Origin: Chaenocephalus aceratus
Lineage: Eukaryota > Chordata > Actinopteri > Perciformes > Channichthyidae
Length of the DNA stretch: 64,000 bases
NCBI GenBank assembly: GCA_023974075.1
Contig: CM043798.1
Span: 6,147,397 to 6,211,396 of the forward strand
Reading direction: 5' to 3'
In this document: positions 1-11,456 of the stretch, piece after piece
How positions within the stretch are numbered: the stretch's first letter is position 1
How the letters are laid out: every line of letters starts with the position of its first letter
The notes under the pieces: model-generated
What the model was told of the DNA's origin: nothing
The model's database searches: none
The model's input: only the letters and a program-made list of their open reading frames with translations
Program-made: the position numbers and the translations under genes

Positions 1-362
1 TGGCAGCACTATGCCCCTATGGTCATTATTTTTTTGCCACACACATTAAATAGGAAAATACTCTGAGCATGCGCAGTGTAGTTTTTACAGTCACTGTTCA
101 CTTAGACAGTGAGAGGGAGGGGCAGGATCGGGTTTTGTCCCACATGGCTCTAAACAGCTCAATAGGCACACACTGTAGACACTAATTAGAAGAACACAGA
201 CTAAAACAGCAATGAGACGAATCAGATGATTAAACATGATCTTAAAATATATTTTATATTTTTATTTTTTTTGTTGCATTTTGTTGTAATCATTATTTTT
301 TCTACTTTCTTCTGACACTAGGTGGGGCTGTGCCCACCTGCCCTAATGACCAGTCGCCACTG
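1..362. mobile_element. Terminal part of a hAT-like DNA element
   Basis: The segment ends in AGTCGCCACTG at 352-362, close to the inverted form of the CAGTGGCG terminus carried by hAT elements elsewhere in this window (for example at 24337). Just inside is a short direct/inverted run around 'ggtggggctgtgcccacctgccc', of the type seen near such ends. The other terminus lies outside the window, so neither the target duplication nor the element length can be checked. No transposase reading frame is visible here. The family call rests on the terminus alone. Confidence 0.35.
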
Positions 363-499
363 ATGCTAATAATGATTTGATTCTTGCAGAGGTGTGAGTA
401 GGAGAGAGACAGAAAAAGAGCAATACATATGCTTAAATGTATTATGTCAACAGATTTCTCATAACTGTATTAGGTTAGTTGAAAGCAATTATAATGGGT

Positions 500-1475
500 T
501 TAAATTGGTTTAAAATGGGCTTTAAAATGGGCTCTGAATTAGCCCTGAGCGAAAAAATGCTAACACCCTTAGCACAGAACTCATGTTAAAAATACCCTTA
601 TTACTTATCTGCAAAAACAAGATACAGATTCGACAGGTATTGGTATCATTACTGACCGATCCGAACTCGCGACATGAGAAGCTAACAAAGACATCACACC
701 ACATAGCATTAGGTAGCCAACACGGCAATATGTGTTACCTTTGTTGTTTTCTGATCAAAAGTTGTCTTCAATGGCATTAAAACGATAAAAATGCTGCTGA
801 AGTTTAATCCATAGGTTAATCCAATGTGTCACTTTGAAATTATTTCTGATAATCCATCAGCAATAAAACTAGTTTTCAGTTTTCAGATTTCAGAGCGTAA
901 GGTTTCGCTTTGGGCAAACTGCATGCGCATAGCTGGTAACGTGTGTGTGTATGTGGAGATTCCCCTTCGATTCTATTGGCTCTAACGGTTCAAAAGAGAT
1001 GTCAAAATCATCAAAATCGACCAATGTGTTCCAGAGAAACGGCAGATACTCCCATTTCCACCCAAATGACCCTGGAGGTGTTTCTTTTGCTAAATCTCTC
1101 TAAAAAGGGCAAATGTCACTTGTTTTGCATCAATGTTGATACAGGGTACTTATTTGTTCTTTGGATTCCTAAAGCTTTTAGTCTACCATCCCATCATTCA
1201 AGGGTGGTTTTCACTAAGTAATGGTTTATTTTTGGACGGACACTATAATTTACATTTTGTTACTATGTTCAATCTGAATTTACTTTAAAATAAAAAAAAT
1301 CTCTATTGATTCTGACTTTTCTACATCCAACTCACAGGTTTATCATTACTTTGAGAAAAAGGATTATTCATTTAACCCTTTTAGAAGGGAAGTAATGGTC
1401 ATTTGTTCTGGGAATGTCATTTTCGAGCCTGAGACCTGAAAAACAGGCTTGGGGCCTAACAGGTTAAGCCAATTA
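500..1475 (+). repeat. Dispersed repeat, copy 1 of a pair (second copy at 36590-37590)
   Basis: Blocks of this stretch recur in the same order and orientation about 36 kb downstream: the 'gagcgaaaaaatgctaac' block, 'tacccttattacttatc', 'cctaaagcttttagtctacc', and an end block 'gagcctgagacctgaaaaac' followed by 'cttggggc..aacaggttaa'. Short ORFs inside both copies (943-1221 here) are similar only because the DNA is. No RT, transposase, TIR or poly(A) tail was recognised, so the class is unknown. Confidence 0.6.
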
Positions 1476-2530
1476 AAATCGGCAAAGCCAACGGCACCAC
1501 ACAAATACAAACAGTGTCATATAAATCAGGCGAAGCCCACATGTCTGACAGCCTGGTCCAAAGTTGAGTTATGAGAGCCCAGACTAATTAAAAAAGTGAA
1601 AAGAGGCTGATTAACTTACAACATTACATTAAAGCATCGAAACAAACGTGAAATCAGTCATGTTAGCATTGGCAAACATCCATTTGAATTTAAGGATGAA
1701 GCCACCTAGAATTTCCCTGCCATTGTATATTCCTGAAGGTTTGTATAAATGCTAACCTATTAGTTCTCTGGCCAGGTACAATGCTGTTTTCCTGAGATGT
1801 TGCTTTGAACTGGCCTGAGGTCTTGTACTGTAGCAATCATCCCTGATGGTTTTCTGTGCTTGGTCTTCAGATGTATCATTGTAAACATCTGTTTTCACAG
1901 GTAGGGGCTTCCAAACATGGACAGGGCACAGGCAGTTTGAGCTCGGAGCTGTGGCATCAGAGCTAGGGGAGAGACGGTGAAAGTCCTTGATTGCAGCATC
2001 CTAGAACGTTGCTTTTGGCTACTGTTGCATTAAAGTTCTATGAACTCCATCTGAAGGTGATGTGGTGATAGATGGCAATGGTTTAGAGCTGTGCTTTAAA
2101 GTTAGAGATGCGTCAATCAAATTCATTAATCGTCCGGTTAACTTTTGTAGCCAATCAAGCACATGGAAAGCAACCGGGACTGAGGAAGAGATGTTCTGAC
2201 AGGCAGGAAGTCGGCACTTACATTGCACACTTTAATCTGGTTACAACCATCTGACAGTTTGGACAAGGGTTTTTGTTTAATTTGCCAGAAAATAGCTGAA
2301 AACCCTCTTCCGGACAGCACTCCTACTCAGACACCTAGTTCTGTATGGTATGGTTTCTGGTTTGGTTCTGACTGTGATTCAGGCCCCATGTACAAATTAA
2401 GTTCAGCAGGGTTAGGGATAGCAGAAGAGATTAAACTAAATTATTTTTCATTTATGTTTGAGTATCATTTTTTATGTCTGCATAACACAAACATGTAAGA
2501 TATAAATGGTGTCGATCAGAAGCTTGATGA
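1476..2530. other. Intergenic, no gene recognised
   Basis: Only short ORFs without recognisable domains are present. The sequence is AT-rich with no clear tandem repeat. Nothing supports a host exon. Confidence 0.4.
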
Positions 2531-2532
2531 CC

Positions 2533-2760
2533 TTATATGCCAAAGAGAGAGCATCCCTGCCTGAACCACCTTTCAATGCTAAAAGAAGCACTAATCCCAC
2601 CAATTATTTTCAGAACACTTAATATTACTATCAAGAACCCGGATCTTAGCTTTAACAACTGGTTTGAACCCAAAAGCAGCTACAATGTGCCATGGGTGTT
2701 TGTATTCAACCCTGTCAGAAGCTTTTTCTCAGTCTATGAAAATAAGACTCTAGCCAATGT
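2533..2760 (-). pseudogene. Decayed L1/Tx1-type LINE reverse transcriptase fragment
   Basis: Read on the minus strand, with two frame changes, the segment gives an EKA-x-DRVEYKHPW stretch followed by AAFGFKPVVKAKIRVL and then RWFRQGCSLFG. This order matches RT motif A (D-x-EKAFDRVEW) and motif B (RGVRQGCSLS) of L1/Tx1-clade LINEs, at the usual spacing. Stops interrupt all frames, so it is a fossil. The plus-strand ORF over the same bases (2537-2773) is a shadow. Confidence 0.55.
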
Positions 2761-2790
2761 GCATTGGCTATAGTTTTATATCAATGTAAA

Positions 2791-2857
2791 CAATGGGGGA
2801 CAATGTAAACTTAATTCGGTCCAAAATATCCGAATTAAGTTTACATTGTCCCCATTG
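2791..2857. repeat. Long hairpin (28-29 bp arms, 10-nt loop)
   Basis: The arms at 2791-2819 and 2830-2857 are complementary over their whole length except for one extra G in the left run of Gs; the loop is TCCAAAATAT. It sits directly beside the fossil LINE fragment. It may be a fold-back MITE remnant. A small-RNA hairpin is possible in principle but nothing else supports it. Confidence 0.75.
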
Positions 2858-3057
2858 AGCCTGCTGGGTACATAGTAGGTCTGGTCAGGATGAATGACAG
2901 ACGCCACCTCTCTAATTCTCCGGGCTTCCAGAGTCTAGGACAGGATCTTGTTTATTTCCCTTATTTTCCCTCCTTCTACCTGTCACTCTCTTTCTGCATC
3001 ATGCTGTCAGGACACAAGGGAAGGATGTGACCACCTGAAAGTCTGGAACAGTATGAA

Positions 3058-3303
3058 GTGGAGCCAGGTGGGGCTCCGGAACCTCCGGGTCCTAAGGAAC
3101 CAGGACCGGAGGGGCAGGACCCCCCCTTCCCCACAGCCACAGCAGCACGCCGCTTTGCTCCAACCTTCTCCGGGCAGGCGCTGATCATGTGGCCCTTTTC
3201 TACTACGGAAAACATTTCAGAATGTGGTGCCAAGCTAAGCACAATGCCCACATATCAAATCAACCACACACCAGAACATATTGCCCTCAAAAGCCTCAAA
3301 TGA
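3058..3303 (+). other. Proline-rich open frame of unknown status
   Basis: An open frame gives an acidic, proline-rich start (MEPGGAPEPPGPKEPGPEG) and then SGQALIMWPFSTTENISE. The local GC content is higher than the flanks. No domain is recognised. There is no convincing splice-site arrangement around it. It could be a gene fragment or a chance ORF in a GC-rich patch; I lean towards a fragment of unknown origin. Confidence 0.15.
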
Positions 3304-4866
3304 ACCAGAGAGGATGAGGAGAAAGATAGGTATAATTTATCAGCTGTGTACACTTTGTATGCGACTAAAAAAGAGAAAGAGATGGAAAATTACCAAGCCA
3401 CTGATTTAAAAAAAAAATCACAACACAATCACCTTTAAAACGAGGGACGCAGTGACATTTTTGGACATTGAGAGATCACCACAATTGATCGATTAATTGC
3501 TCCTTTTCCCTGTTTTTGAAAGGTTTGACATTAAAAAAAATGCTAAGCTACTGAGGGTAATCCAGCAAATGTAAGCCTAACCTTTACTAAATAATTGTTT
3601 GTTGCTATGCATGATGTGACACCACCACATTTGGAAGATTTGATTAAAATCCAAGTTCCTTAATGTAACAATTGGAAAGAAAACCACGGTTGTGTGCACA
3701 TTAATAGAGCCTGTAATGCACTTGAATAACGGCAAGAAACAAACAATGTTTCATGTAAGATGTGCACGTCAGGCGGCCCCTCTGAAGCCGTCACTCATGT
3801 GCAGCACTGTGACAAAGCTAAGATATATACACTGCTTTCTAAAAGTAGTTTACAGTCTCTCTTTACACCTTCTCTATACAGTAAATGAGTGTCTGAAGTA
3901 CTGTAGGCTTCTATATGTGTACTGTAATGAGTAATGAGTTTTGGACTCCTTTGTTTATGCTGGGCTCTGGTTTCAGACAGAGGGTGAAAAGAGGTGCTGC
4001 AGTATGAGAAAAATAAAGAGCTTTTGAACATGCAAGCATGCAGACATGTCACAGTAGAAGCACACAATACTAATATCAACCTGAAAATGAGCAGAACATG
4101 GCTCCTTTGACTTCAAAAATGGACATGCCTGTAAACCTGTAAAAACAGCACCAAACTCACAAACATGACTTTGTACACCAACAAAGTGTTTTGTGCCTTT
4201 ATTTCCGTGTTTAGTTCACAGCTTTGTAATGTGAATGCTAAAAGTGATGATTGGATGCTTTATAGTTATGGACTATATTCTGTTTCTCTCTACATCTCTA
4301 CAGTTTGCCTTGCAAGAGGAACAAGTAGGTCAAAGCGCCCTTGGACCCTGAAAGCAGTTCGACAGACTTTCAGATCTCATGGAAGTTTTCCAGAGGGTGA
4401 ATGAGATACAGAGCATGTTCCTGCTCATTAGTCCCCTTTATGCAGGTTATTTCTAACATTGAAGGCTGTGATTGCCAAAGAAAGTCCCTTATGAGCAAGC
4501 ATCATCTAGCCAACTTGTGTACAGCCGCTGTTACCAGAGAGCAGCTTGCACACATTGTAGCACTCAACGGTGGTAACACGTACTGAGGAAGGGAGAACAA
4601 GGCAAAGGAAGTTGCAAAAAAGCAAAAGGAAAGAGCTGGCTGGCCTGGTATGTTGTCTCTGGTTGTCCCTGTGGGCACACTGTATGTCCATTCATCCTTC
4701 TCCAAGTAGGAGCGAGGCTTTCCCAACCAGCAAACAAATCACTTCCCTCGCTCAATTGGTATTCTGTGGCTGGTTCTCCAGTCTGTGTGTTGTGAAATGA
4801 ACGGTGGAATAACAAACAGATTCAAGTTGCAGGTGCGGTACCCAGAGGTGACTTTGACCGAAACTA
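3304..4866. other. Intergenic, nothing recognised
   Basis: Several 60-95-codon ORFs overlap on both strands here, but none has a domain, a Kozak-like start or splice signals. I see no repeat structure either. Confidence 0.4.
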
Positions 4867-5145
4867 CAGGGTTGCCAACTCTCACGCATCTGGCGTGTGA
4901 CACACGCTTTCACTCTCAATCTCACGCTCTCACGCTGCTCAAACTATTCTCACGCCAAAAACAAGAATACCGAAGACAAGAAACGGTTTTGAAAACTTTT
5001 GTCACGTAGTGATCGTCTTCTCAATAGAACATCTTTGATAATGTCTTCTGGCCAATCAGAATCACGATAACGGCATGGTGTTGTTGCAGGAAGTCCCGAC
5101 GGAGAATACTTTTGCTGTAGTACATCTCTATATACATCGATACAA

Positions 5146-5177
5146 CATTACGTGTTGATAGAAATCAACACGTAATG
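5146..5177. repeat. Inverted repeat inside the TA-flanked element
   Basis: The arms CATTACGTGTTGAT (5146-5159) and ATCAACACGTAATG (5164-5177) are perfect complements around a 4-nt loop. Confidence 0.8.
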
Positions 5178-6518
5178 AAATAAGAGCCCACGGTTTGATG
5201 ATTGATAGGTGTGTGGGCTGTCTTTCATTTTGACACACAGAACAATGGAGGCTATCCTCCCTTATCCACAATGTGAAGTCATTCACAGCCTCTTCCCTCT
5301 TCTCTCTGTGAGGAGCAGCAGGTTCAGCTTTCAGAACAAAGTAACACAAAAATAAAATGGCATTCATTTTTTTAAATATGTAGTAATAGATTTATTTTTC
5401 TTCTCAAGAGAGTACCAGAATGTGTATTTTATGTTAGTATTTCAAAAATCTCCCGGGGGAAAATCCCCCCAGACCCCCTGCAGGGGTTGGGTTTTCAGTA
5501 TGTCAACTCTTTCACCTGTGGGGAAATTGCAGGATTGGCTCCAGGTCGCCCTTTTTATTTACTACAAGACAAATGTGCCTTTTTATTTCATACAGTTCCA
5601 TTTGGATTGAGGAAATAATCTAAACCTCACGTGTGATGTTTCACTGTCAAGGGGAGCGTGTAATTACATTGCAAATACTGACTTCATCCACCACTGTATG
5701 GGTTAGCCCTACCGTAGATTACCCAACAAAAATACTCTGGAGCCGCAACTGCCAACCCGTATTGCGCATGCGCAGATCTAAGATCCAGTAGAAATGATAA
5801 AAAGTAAAAGTTTGCTGCTTATTGTTCTACTAGGCCAACATAGAGTCAAAGAGTATATGAGAGTGAGAGTGTGTTAATTAATATATTTGGCAGTTTGGAG
5901 TAAGTCTGTACATTTGTGTGTGTGTGTTTCATGTATAGGCCTCTCGCGATAATTAATTTGGTTGGATACATTTTCCCAGAAATTATTGCGATAAGCAATA
6001 ATATTGTCGGCACCGTTGTATGACCATTTCAGACCACTGACATAATGATAATATATAATAATAATTCAAGTACATCCTTTCAAACTGCTAGCCACATCCT
6101 CATGTAAATGGAAATGTATCGAGTTCATTTTTATTTATCGATCCTGCTATTGTTTAACCTCTAAATAATTACATTCAATATATTTTAGAATTGACAGGAA
6201 TTATACAGATTATAATTAATTTCAATACATAAATTTAAAAAATATGAGTATTTAAATAAAATCAAATAGATGTAAATGCTTAAAAATAAACTCTACCATG
6301 ATTCATTTCTGTGAGTGTACGATGATTGAATTAATTGCTTATCGCGACAGGCACACAATAAAACAGTGGAAACAAACATGTGTTTGACTTTCATTCGTGA
6401 ATGAAACTGTGTGTCCCTATTCATATTTTAGACTGCACTGTAACTTGTATCCATGTATTTTTCCTTAATGTTTATTTTATTAGCTTTTCTTTTTTAATGC
6501 TTAATGTCTTTCATTTTT

Positions 6519-6596
6519 TTTTTTTGTAAAGCACTTTCAATTGCCTTGCGTTGAAAAGTGCTATATAAATAAACTTGCCTTGCCTTGCCTTGTCCT
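6519..6596 (+). mobile_element. LINE 3' tail ending in (GCCTT)n
   Basis: A 'gtaaagcactttcaattgcc' to 'gtgctatataaataaac' run followed by tandem GCCTT units is the mirror image of the tail of the minus-strand L2 LINE at 47174 onward. No coding part is attached, so this is a severely 5'-truncated copy nested in the larger DNA element. Confidence 0.55.
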
Positions 6597-6763
6597 TTAT
6601 AGTCTGTGTCCAATATTGTGTATTTGCATATATTGTATATATATCCTATATGCTAAGGTCCCGCTGCTGACACGATAGCAGTCATTTCGTGCACATATGT
6701 GTATTTAAACCCATGATATCAAAATCTCACTCCAGCCAGGTGCCCAAAGTTGGCAACCCTGTA

Positions 6764-7568
6764 CTATTTATGCACACATGGAATGACATGTCCTCCATTG
6801 TTAAGGCACCAGCATGTAGCATTCTGCTGCTTTTTGCATCCCACGGTTCAATAACTTTTAAATGATCTTATTGAAGTCTTATTTATCCATTTGGTATGTT
6901 TTAGCTATAAAATGTTTTTCTTGTTCATGTTGTTTTTTGAGTAGGCTATGTCATTTGAGAGATGTAAGATAAGCTATTGTTTAGGGCTAAGCAGACTAGT
7001 TGTTAGCCTAGCTGTGTCAAGCTACTGTGTGTTTTGCTAAAGCAACATTATAAGTCACTTTATAATCAATGTGTTGTCAGATGAACAAACAGATAAAGTC
7101 TGCAGAAGTCTTTCACTTATCAAGAAGTGACTTGTACTACTCATCATGCACACACAGAATGACTTATTATTTGTATTATTATTAATTGACAGTGGTTACA
7201 TCGCATTTGAAACTGTCATTGTTGTGGGCGGGGTCAGAGTTCAGGGACATGTTTCAGTCCATTCCTCGTAGCAGTGGAACTGTTTCTGCTAAGCTGCTGA
7301 TTCATTATTTTAGAAATGATTTTGCGATTTTTACCAGCACAACTTATTACTGAGGTGGAGGCAGAAATCTCACAGACGTATGACTTGTATTCGGGATTGT
7401 GGGAAACAGTATTTCGATCTCTCTGTCTGTACACACAAACTGAAAGATTGACAATAAAGTTGACTTTGACTTCTGAGCATATGAATCCAAATCTACAGGA
7501 ATATCTTCAGTATAAAGAGGAATCGTGCTCCAATCAGCCTTCAAGACAATGTCTTTTCACATTTTGTA
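6764..7568. other. Intergenic, nothing recognised
   Basis: AT-rich sequence with only short overlapping ORFs. No domain, TIR or long tandem repeat is visible. Confidence 0.35.
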
Positions 7569-7946
7569 TCACTTGTGGTCACTTTTATCTTGTATAATAT
7601 GAAAGATAGTGCTTCTGCCCCTTATCAAATATAATGATGACTTTTGTATTCTCAGCCATGACAAAAACAGGAAGACACAGAATGGATGCTGTTGAATAAA
7701 GGTGTATTTATTGTAAAGAAAAAGCCACATGTTATCAGTCTGTCCATCAGTAACACCAAAGGGCAGGATGATGATCCAGGAGAGAGAGAGGAGCTCTGAC
7801 TGAGACTCCGACCAGGCAGCTCCTGTGATGCCTTCAGGGACAAACGGAAAATAGGAACAGGCAAAAGCATTCCTGATATCAGAGGTGAGGCAGGGGCTGT
7901 CACAATGGCCTTTGTTGTGGTCTACTATACTATGAGTTTTTATCAA
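7569..7946 (-). other. Open frame with polyadenylation-like 3' end, unknown
   Basis: A 125-codon minus-strand frame runs through SDIRNAFACSYFPFVPEGI and an acidic/serine stretch. Its downstream half reads through AATAAA-type signals (plus-strand 'ttgaataaaggtgtatttattg' around 7693-7714). The mixture suggests a short terminal exon or retrocopy plus 3'UTR rather than a complete protein. No domain is recognised, and the same DNA is open in another frame (7652-7903), which lowers confidence. Confidence 0.15.
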
Positions 7947-7959
7947 GTGCTATATTATC

Positions 7960-8345
7960 AAGTATTTGTAATGACAGCCTACACTATGACTATTTAAACA
8001 CATATTAAATTGTTTGTTGTTGTATCGCATAATATACTTTGACTCTTTAAGAGCCTACTTTGTTGTCAATACGTTTTTATGACATACTACAAAATACATT
8101 TTCTATGAGTTACCACATTATGACTTTTTGTGACATTATTTATTATTTATGACATACTATATTATCAATAATTTGTTGAGATGCGATACTATGATACTAT
8201 TAACTATTTTATCAATTAATTTAAGACATACAGTACTGTAACATTATTATGACATACTAGAAAATATTTGTATGACATTCTATTTTATGGCTTTTTAATT
8301 ATATACTGTTTTACTGCTTTTTTATGACATACTATGTTATCGTGT
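7960..8345. repeat. Degenerate AT-rich tandem repeat with GACATACTA motif
   Basis: GACATACTA occurs at about 8081, 8151, 8251 and 8325 inside AT-rich spacers with related 'atgact' and 'tatcaat' blocks, giving a loose period near 70-75 bp. No coding potential is seen. Confidence 0.5.
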
Positions 8346-8859
8346 TGTGCTCTCCTGACCTCTAGTGGCGGAAGTTGTGTAGAGTTTTCTAATAGGCCTA
8401 CATGTTTTTAACTCAGGTTAATATTCTGATAGTGTACTATTATACTAGTTTGTCCCTCCTAACACCCTGACCCTGTCATAAAGACATTATATGTTGACCT
8501 CACTAGGTTTTTAAATACCTAAATATATTCTAAATGCGTGCATAGGTGTGTGAGACATCCAGGCAGTGATCATCTCCCACAATGCACCAACTGATACAGT
8601 TCAAGCTAAAAGGAATAAAACATGTAAAAACTTATCAACATACAACAAATAACCATTTCAAATGTATCCACAAACTGCTGAAGGAAATGCGAGCTGGGGC
8701 TTCCCTCACAGAGTGGTCTCTGCGGGGGCTCCTCGGGGCCTCTGCCTCTTCCTCCTCCTGGCAGCCTGTTAGAGAGGAACAGAGGGAGAAGTGAAGGAGA
8801 AGGTCGGACAAGGTCACTCCTCGTCTTCTCAGACTACATATCACTGCCTTCAGTGGTGG

Positions 8860-8920
8860 AGTGTAGTCAAGTACATTTACTCAAGTACTGTACTTCAGTA
8901 TCATTTTGAGGTCCTTGTTC
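8860..8920. repeat. Fragment of the 'AAGTACATTTACTCAAGTAC' dispersed repeat
   Basis: The 'cagtggtggagtgtagtcaag' and 'tacatttactcaagtactg' run is shared with the repeats at 38870-39308/40492-40560 and 55713-56260. The minus-strand L1 tail follows immediately, so the L1 probably inserted here. Confidence 0.55.
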
Positions 8921-9496
8921 TTTTTTTTTTTTATATATATTTTTTTTTTATTGAAGACACATAGAAAAGACATAAGGTACATTGACAGTTCAAAGCTACT
9001 AGTAACCATTTAGTCTCTACTATTGTGCATCAATTGACAAGAAATACATGGTTGATTTTCACTTCAAGACATACAGTATTTAAGCCACCTTCATAACTCA
9101 AACAGACCAGATAGCCAAAATATAAGGGAGTGATGTACCGACTAACAGAACTAAACAAAAATAATAATAAAAAAATAAATAACAAAATAATAAATAATAA
9201 TACTAAAACAATACAAAGACAAAAAATGAATATAAATACATAATAAAGGGGGGGGGGGGGGGTGTCCATCACTCAGTAGACAAAAATGCGAGAGATTGGA
9301 AGAAGGTTAAGAAGGGTTGCCACTTAGTGTAAAACATGGAGGCCTCTTAAGGAATATTCAATTTTCTCCAGTTTTAGAAATGCCACTTAGCATTGGAAGG
9401 AACTTTTTTGGATTTCCGGTGAAGAAGAAGAAGTCGTCTTGCCAATAACGAAGTAAATGCCAGAATTGATTTTAGTGGTGTGTGAGCTGTCATCGG

Positions 9497-9982
9497 TCAG
9501 GAGTTTGTTATATATTTTTGAAATAAGTGACTTTTGAAGGGGATCGGAACAAAGAAACTCATCTGATTAGGGGGTCGAGAGGGAAAGGATGGAAACAGGG
9601 ATTTGGCACAGTGTCTAATTTGGAAATAACGAAAAAGGTGAGATGTTGGGAGTTCGAATTCACTTGATAGATCTGTAAAACTACGAAAGGTGTTATCCTT
9701 ATAAAGCTCTCTAAAAGTCCTCAGGCCCTTCTCATGCCATACAGAGGAAGTGGGATCAGATAAGGCAGGTCGGAATAAATGGTTTCCCAATAAAGGAGCT
9801 AAAGTGGATGCAGAAGTAAACTTAAAATGCCTCCTAAATTGGTACCAGATTTTAAGAGTAGAACTCACCACAGGATTATTTCTATAGCCAGAGAGGCTGG
9901 TGGGAATGGAAGAGGTAAGTAGTGCCATAGCGGAGGATGAGCCACACGACTGTGCCTCAAACTTACACCATGGAGGATGCAT
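9497..9982 (-). pseudogene. L1 ORF2 C-terminal remnant
   Basis: A 161-codon frame downstream of the RT region of the same L1 contains a WYQFRRHF-type stretch and SVWHEKGLRTFRELYKDNTF, typical of the region C-terminal to RT in L1 ORF2 (W-x-x-GI-x-x-L-x-DLY). It is separated from the RT frame by stops. Confidence 0.55.
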
Positions 9983-10135
9983 TGATTTTGACCAAAATGA
10001 AATCTTGTGTATGTGTGAAGCCCAATAATATAATTGGAAGTTCGGGAGAGACAGTCCAGCGTTAAGTCTTCATCTTTGAAGAATAGATTTACTTATTCTG
10101 GGTGCCTTTCCACTCCATAAAAAGCCAGACATATC

Positions 10136-10654
10136 CTAATCAAGAGTCTTAAAAAATAGTTTAGGTAGGAATAGAGGGAGACATTGGAAAAACAATAGGT
10201 ACTTAAAGAGAATGTTCATTTTAACTGTGTTAATTTTACCTATAAGCGACAGAGGTAAACTCTTCCATCTTTGAAGGTCTGACTTGATTTTAGACTTTAA
10301 AGGGGAGATATTGGCAGCGCAAAAGGAACTTAGTGTTCTTGTTACATTGATTCCTAGATACGGGCTCAATCTGAAGGGGACATCGGACTGGTTCAATTGT
10401 GATGCCAGAGCATTAACAGTATAACATTTGCTTTTGGAAATATTCACTTTGTAACCTGAGAATGAACCAAATTTAGTAAGAAAGGATAAAATTGCTGGTA
10501 TAGAGTTACTGGGGCTTGAGACATACAACAATAAATCTTCCGCGTACAGGGACAATTTAAATTCCATCCCCAGCGATATCCCAGTGAAAGTGGTTGAGGT
10601 CCTCAGATATATTGACAAAGGCTTTATGGCTAATGCAAAAAGCAAAGGAGACAA
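10136..10654 (-). pseudogene. L1 reverse transcriptase remnant (motifs B-E)
   Basis: The frame starts in motif B (SPLLFALAIKPL), includes the motif C position (YAEDLLLY, altered from YADD), then SGYKVNISKSK and LGINVTRTL, ending in the RT thumb region. The N-terminal RT half is in another frame upstream and beyond the LTR insertion. Confidence 0.7.
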
Positions 10655-10855
10655 TGGACATCCCTGTTGGGTTTCTCTGGATAAAGTAAAATAAGGAGAT
10701 TGAACGCCATTAGTGGAAATACTAGCCTGTGAGGATGTATAAAGAAGGCGTATTCATGAAATAAATATATCACCCAGCCCAAATGTACTTAGTACAGTAA
10801 GTAAATAGTCCCACTCAACCCTATCTTATGCTTTTTCTGCATCAAGTGAGATCAC

Positions 10856-11025
10856 TGTTTCAGTCTGCAGCTTTATTTCAGTAACTCACAACTCCATCAC
10901 ATGTATATTCCCGCGCCTGCGGATATAGTACATCACAGTGTAAGCCTGTGTCAGCATGCAGTTTACCAAAGCGCCAACAGGCGTCACTATATAACAGGCA
11001 TTAACAGATGCCCATATCTGTAACA
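10856..11025 (-). mobile_element. Small solo LTR (170 bp) inserted in the L1
   Basis: The segment runs TG...CA. It carries, on the minus strand, a TATATA-box-like stretch (about 10988-10994) and an AATAAAG signal (10871-10877), in LTR order. Flanking pentamers ATCAC (10851-10855) and ATCCC (11026-11030) look like a 5-bp target duplication with one change. Removing the segment plus one pentamer restores the L1 reading PEV-VISLDAEKA across the junction, which is strong support for an insertion. No internal retroelement region is present, so it is a solo LTR or a short non-coding LTR relic. Confidence 0.7.
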
Positions 11026-11218
11026 ATCCCTACCTCAGGGGTCATTGCGGTGTTTTTGGAGTAGATCATATTTTAAAGGGTGCTGACATTGTAGAATAGT
11101 TGACGTCCCTTTATAAATCCAGTTTGTTCTTCCGAAACTATGGTTGGGAGAATATTTTCCAAGCGGCGTGCCAAAGCCTTAGCAAGTATTTTCGCATCCA
11201 CATTTATTAAGGAAAGTG

Positions 11219-11450
11219 GGCTATAAAGCCCCGGACACACAAAGCCGATTTTGGCCGTCGATGGATCTCAGGCCGACGATGAGCGTCCTGTCACCCTACT
11301 CAGATTGGTGTGTCCCGCACCGTTGTGTCTTTTCGGCAGTGCCGACACCTTTTTTGGCCGAAAACCGGCCAAAGGCTGTCGGTCAAATAAATCACTCTTG
11401 GCTGTTAAGCTAGCGAATCAGTGCATGAGAAGCTAAACGGAAGTGAGGGA
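11219..11450. mobile_element. Fragment related to the Harbinger MITE at 21343-21965
   Basis: The start 'ataaagccccggacacac' resembles the AGGCCCTGACACACC end of the later MITE, and the block around 11408-11450 (GCGAATCAGTGCATGAGAAG then GGAAGTGAGGGAC) matches 21555-21600 closely. The right end is missing. Confidence 0.5.
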
Positions 11451-11456
11451 CCCAAA

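Larger units (their letters stand above)
4867..6761. mobile_element. TA-flanked DNA element with CAGGGTTGCCAACT ends
   Basis: The left end CAGGGTTGCCAACT (4867-4880) and the inverted right end AGTTGGCAACCCTG (6748-6761) are perfect 14-bp TIRs. Both are flanked by TA (4865-4866 and 6762-6763), the duplication expected for Tc1/mariner-like or related insertions. No transposase is readable over 1.9 kb, so it is non-autonomous. A fold-back lies inside at 5146-5177 (14-bp arms, 4-nt loop), and a LINE 3' tail is nested at about 6519-6596. Confidence 0.6.
8921..11226 (-). mobile_element. 5'-truncated L1-type LINE, interrupted by a solo LTR
   Basis: The minus-strand 3' end is an A-rich tail (T-rich on plus at 8921-8955). 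Upstream lie pieces of an L1-type RT in order: LINVDAKILAKALARRLE and EQTGFIKGRQLFYN at 11050-11226, ISLDAEKA-x-DRVEWDYL at 10780-10855, CPLSPLLFALAIKPL then a degenerate 'YAEDLLLYVS' motif C at about 10530-10665, and FGSFSGYKVNISKSK thereafter. A downstream C-terminal frame covers 9497-9982. Stops and frameshifts show it is dead. Note Glu in place of the first Asp of the catalytic YADD. A Harbinger-like MITE fragment abuts the 5' end. Confidence 0.8.
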
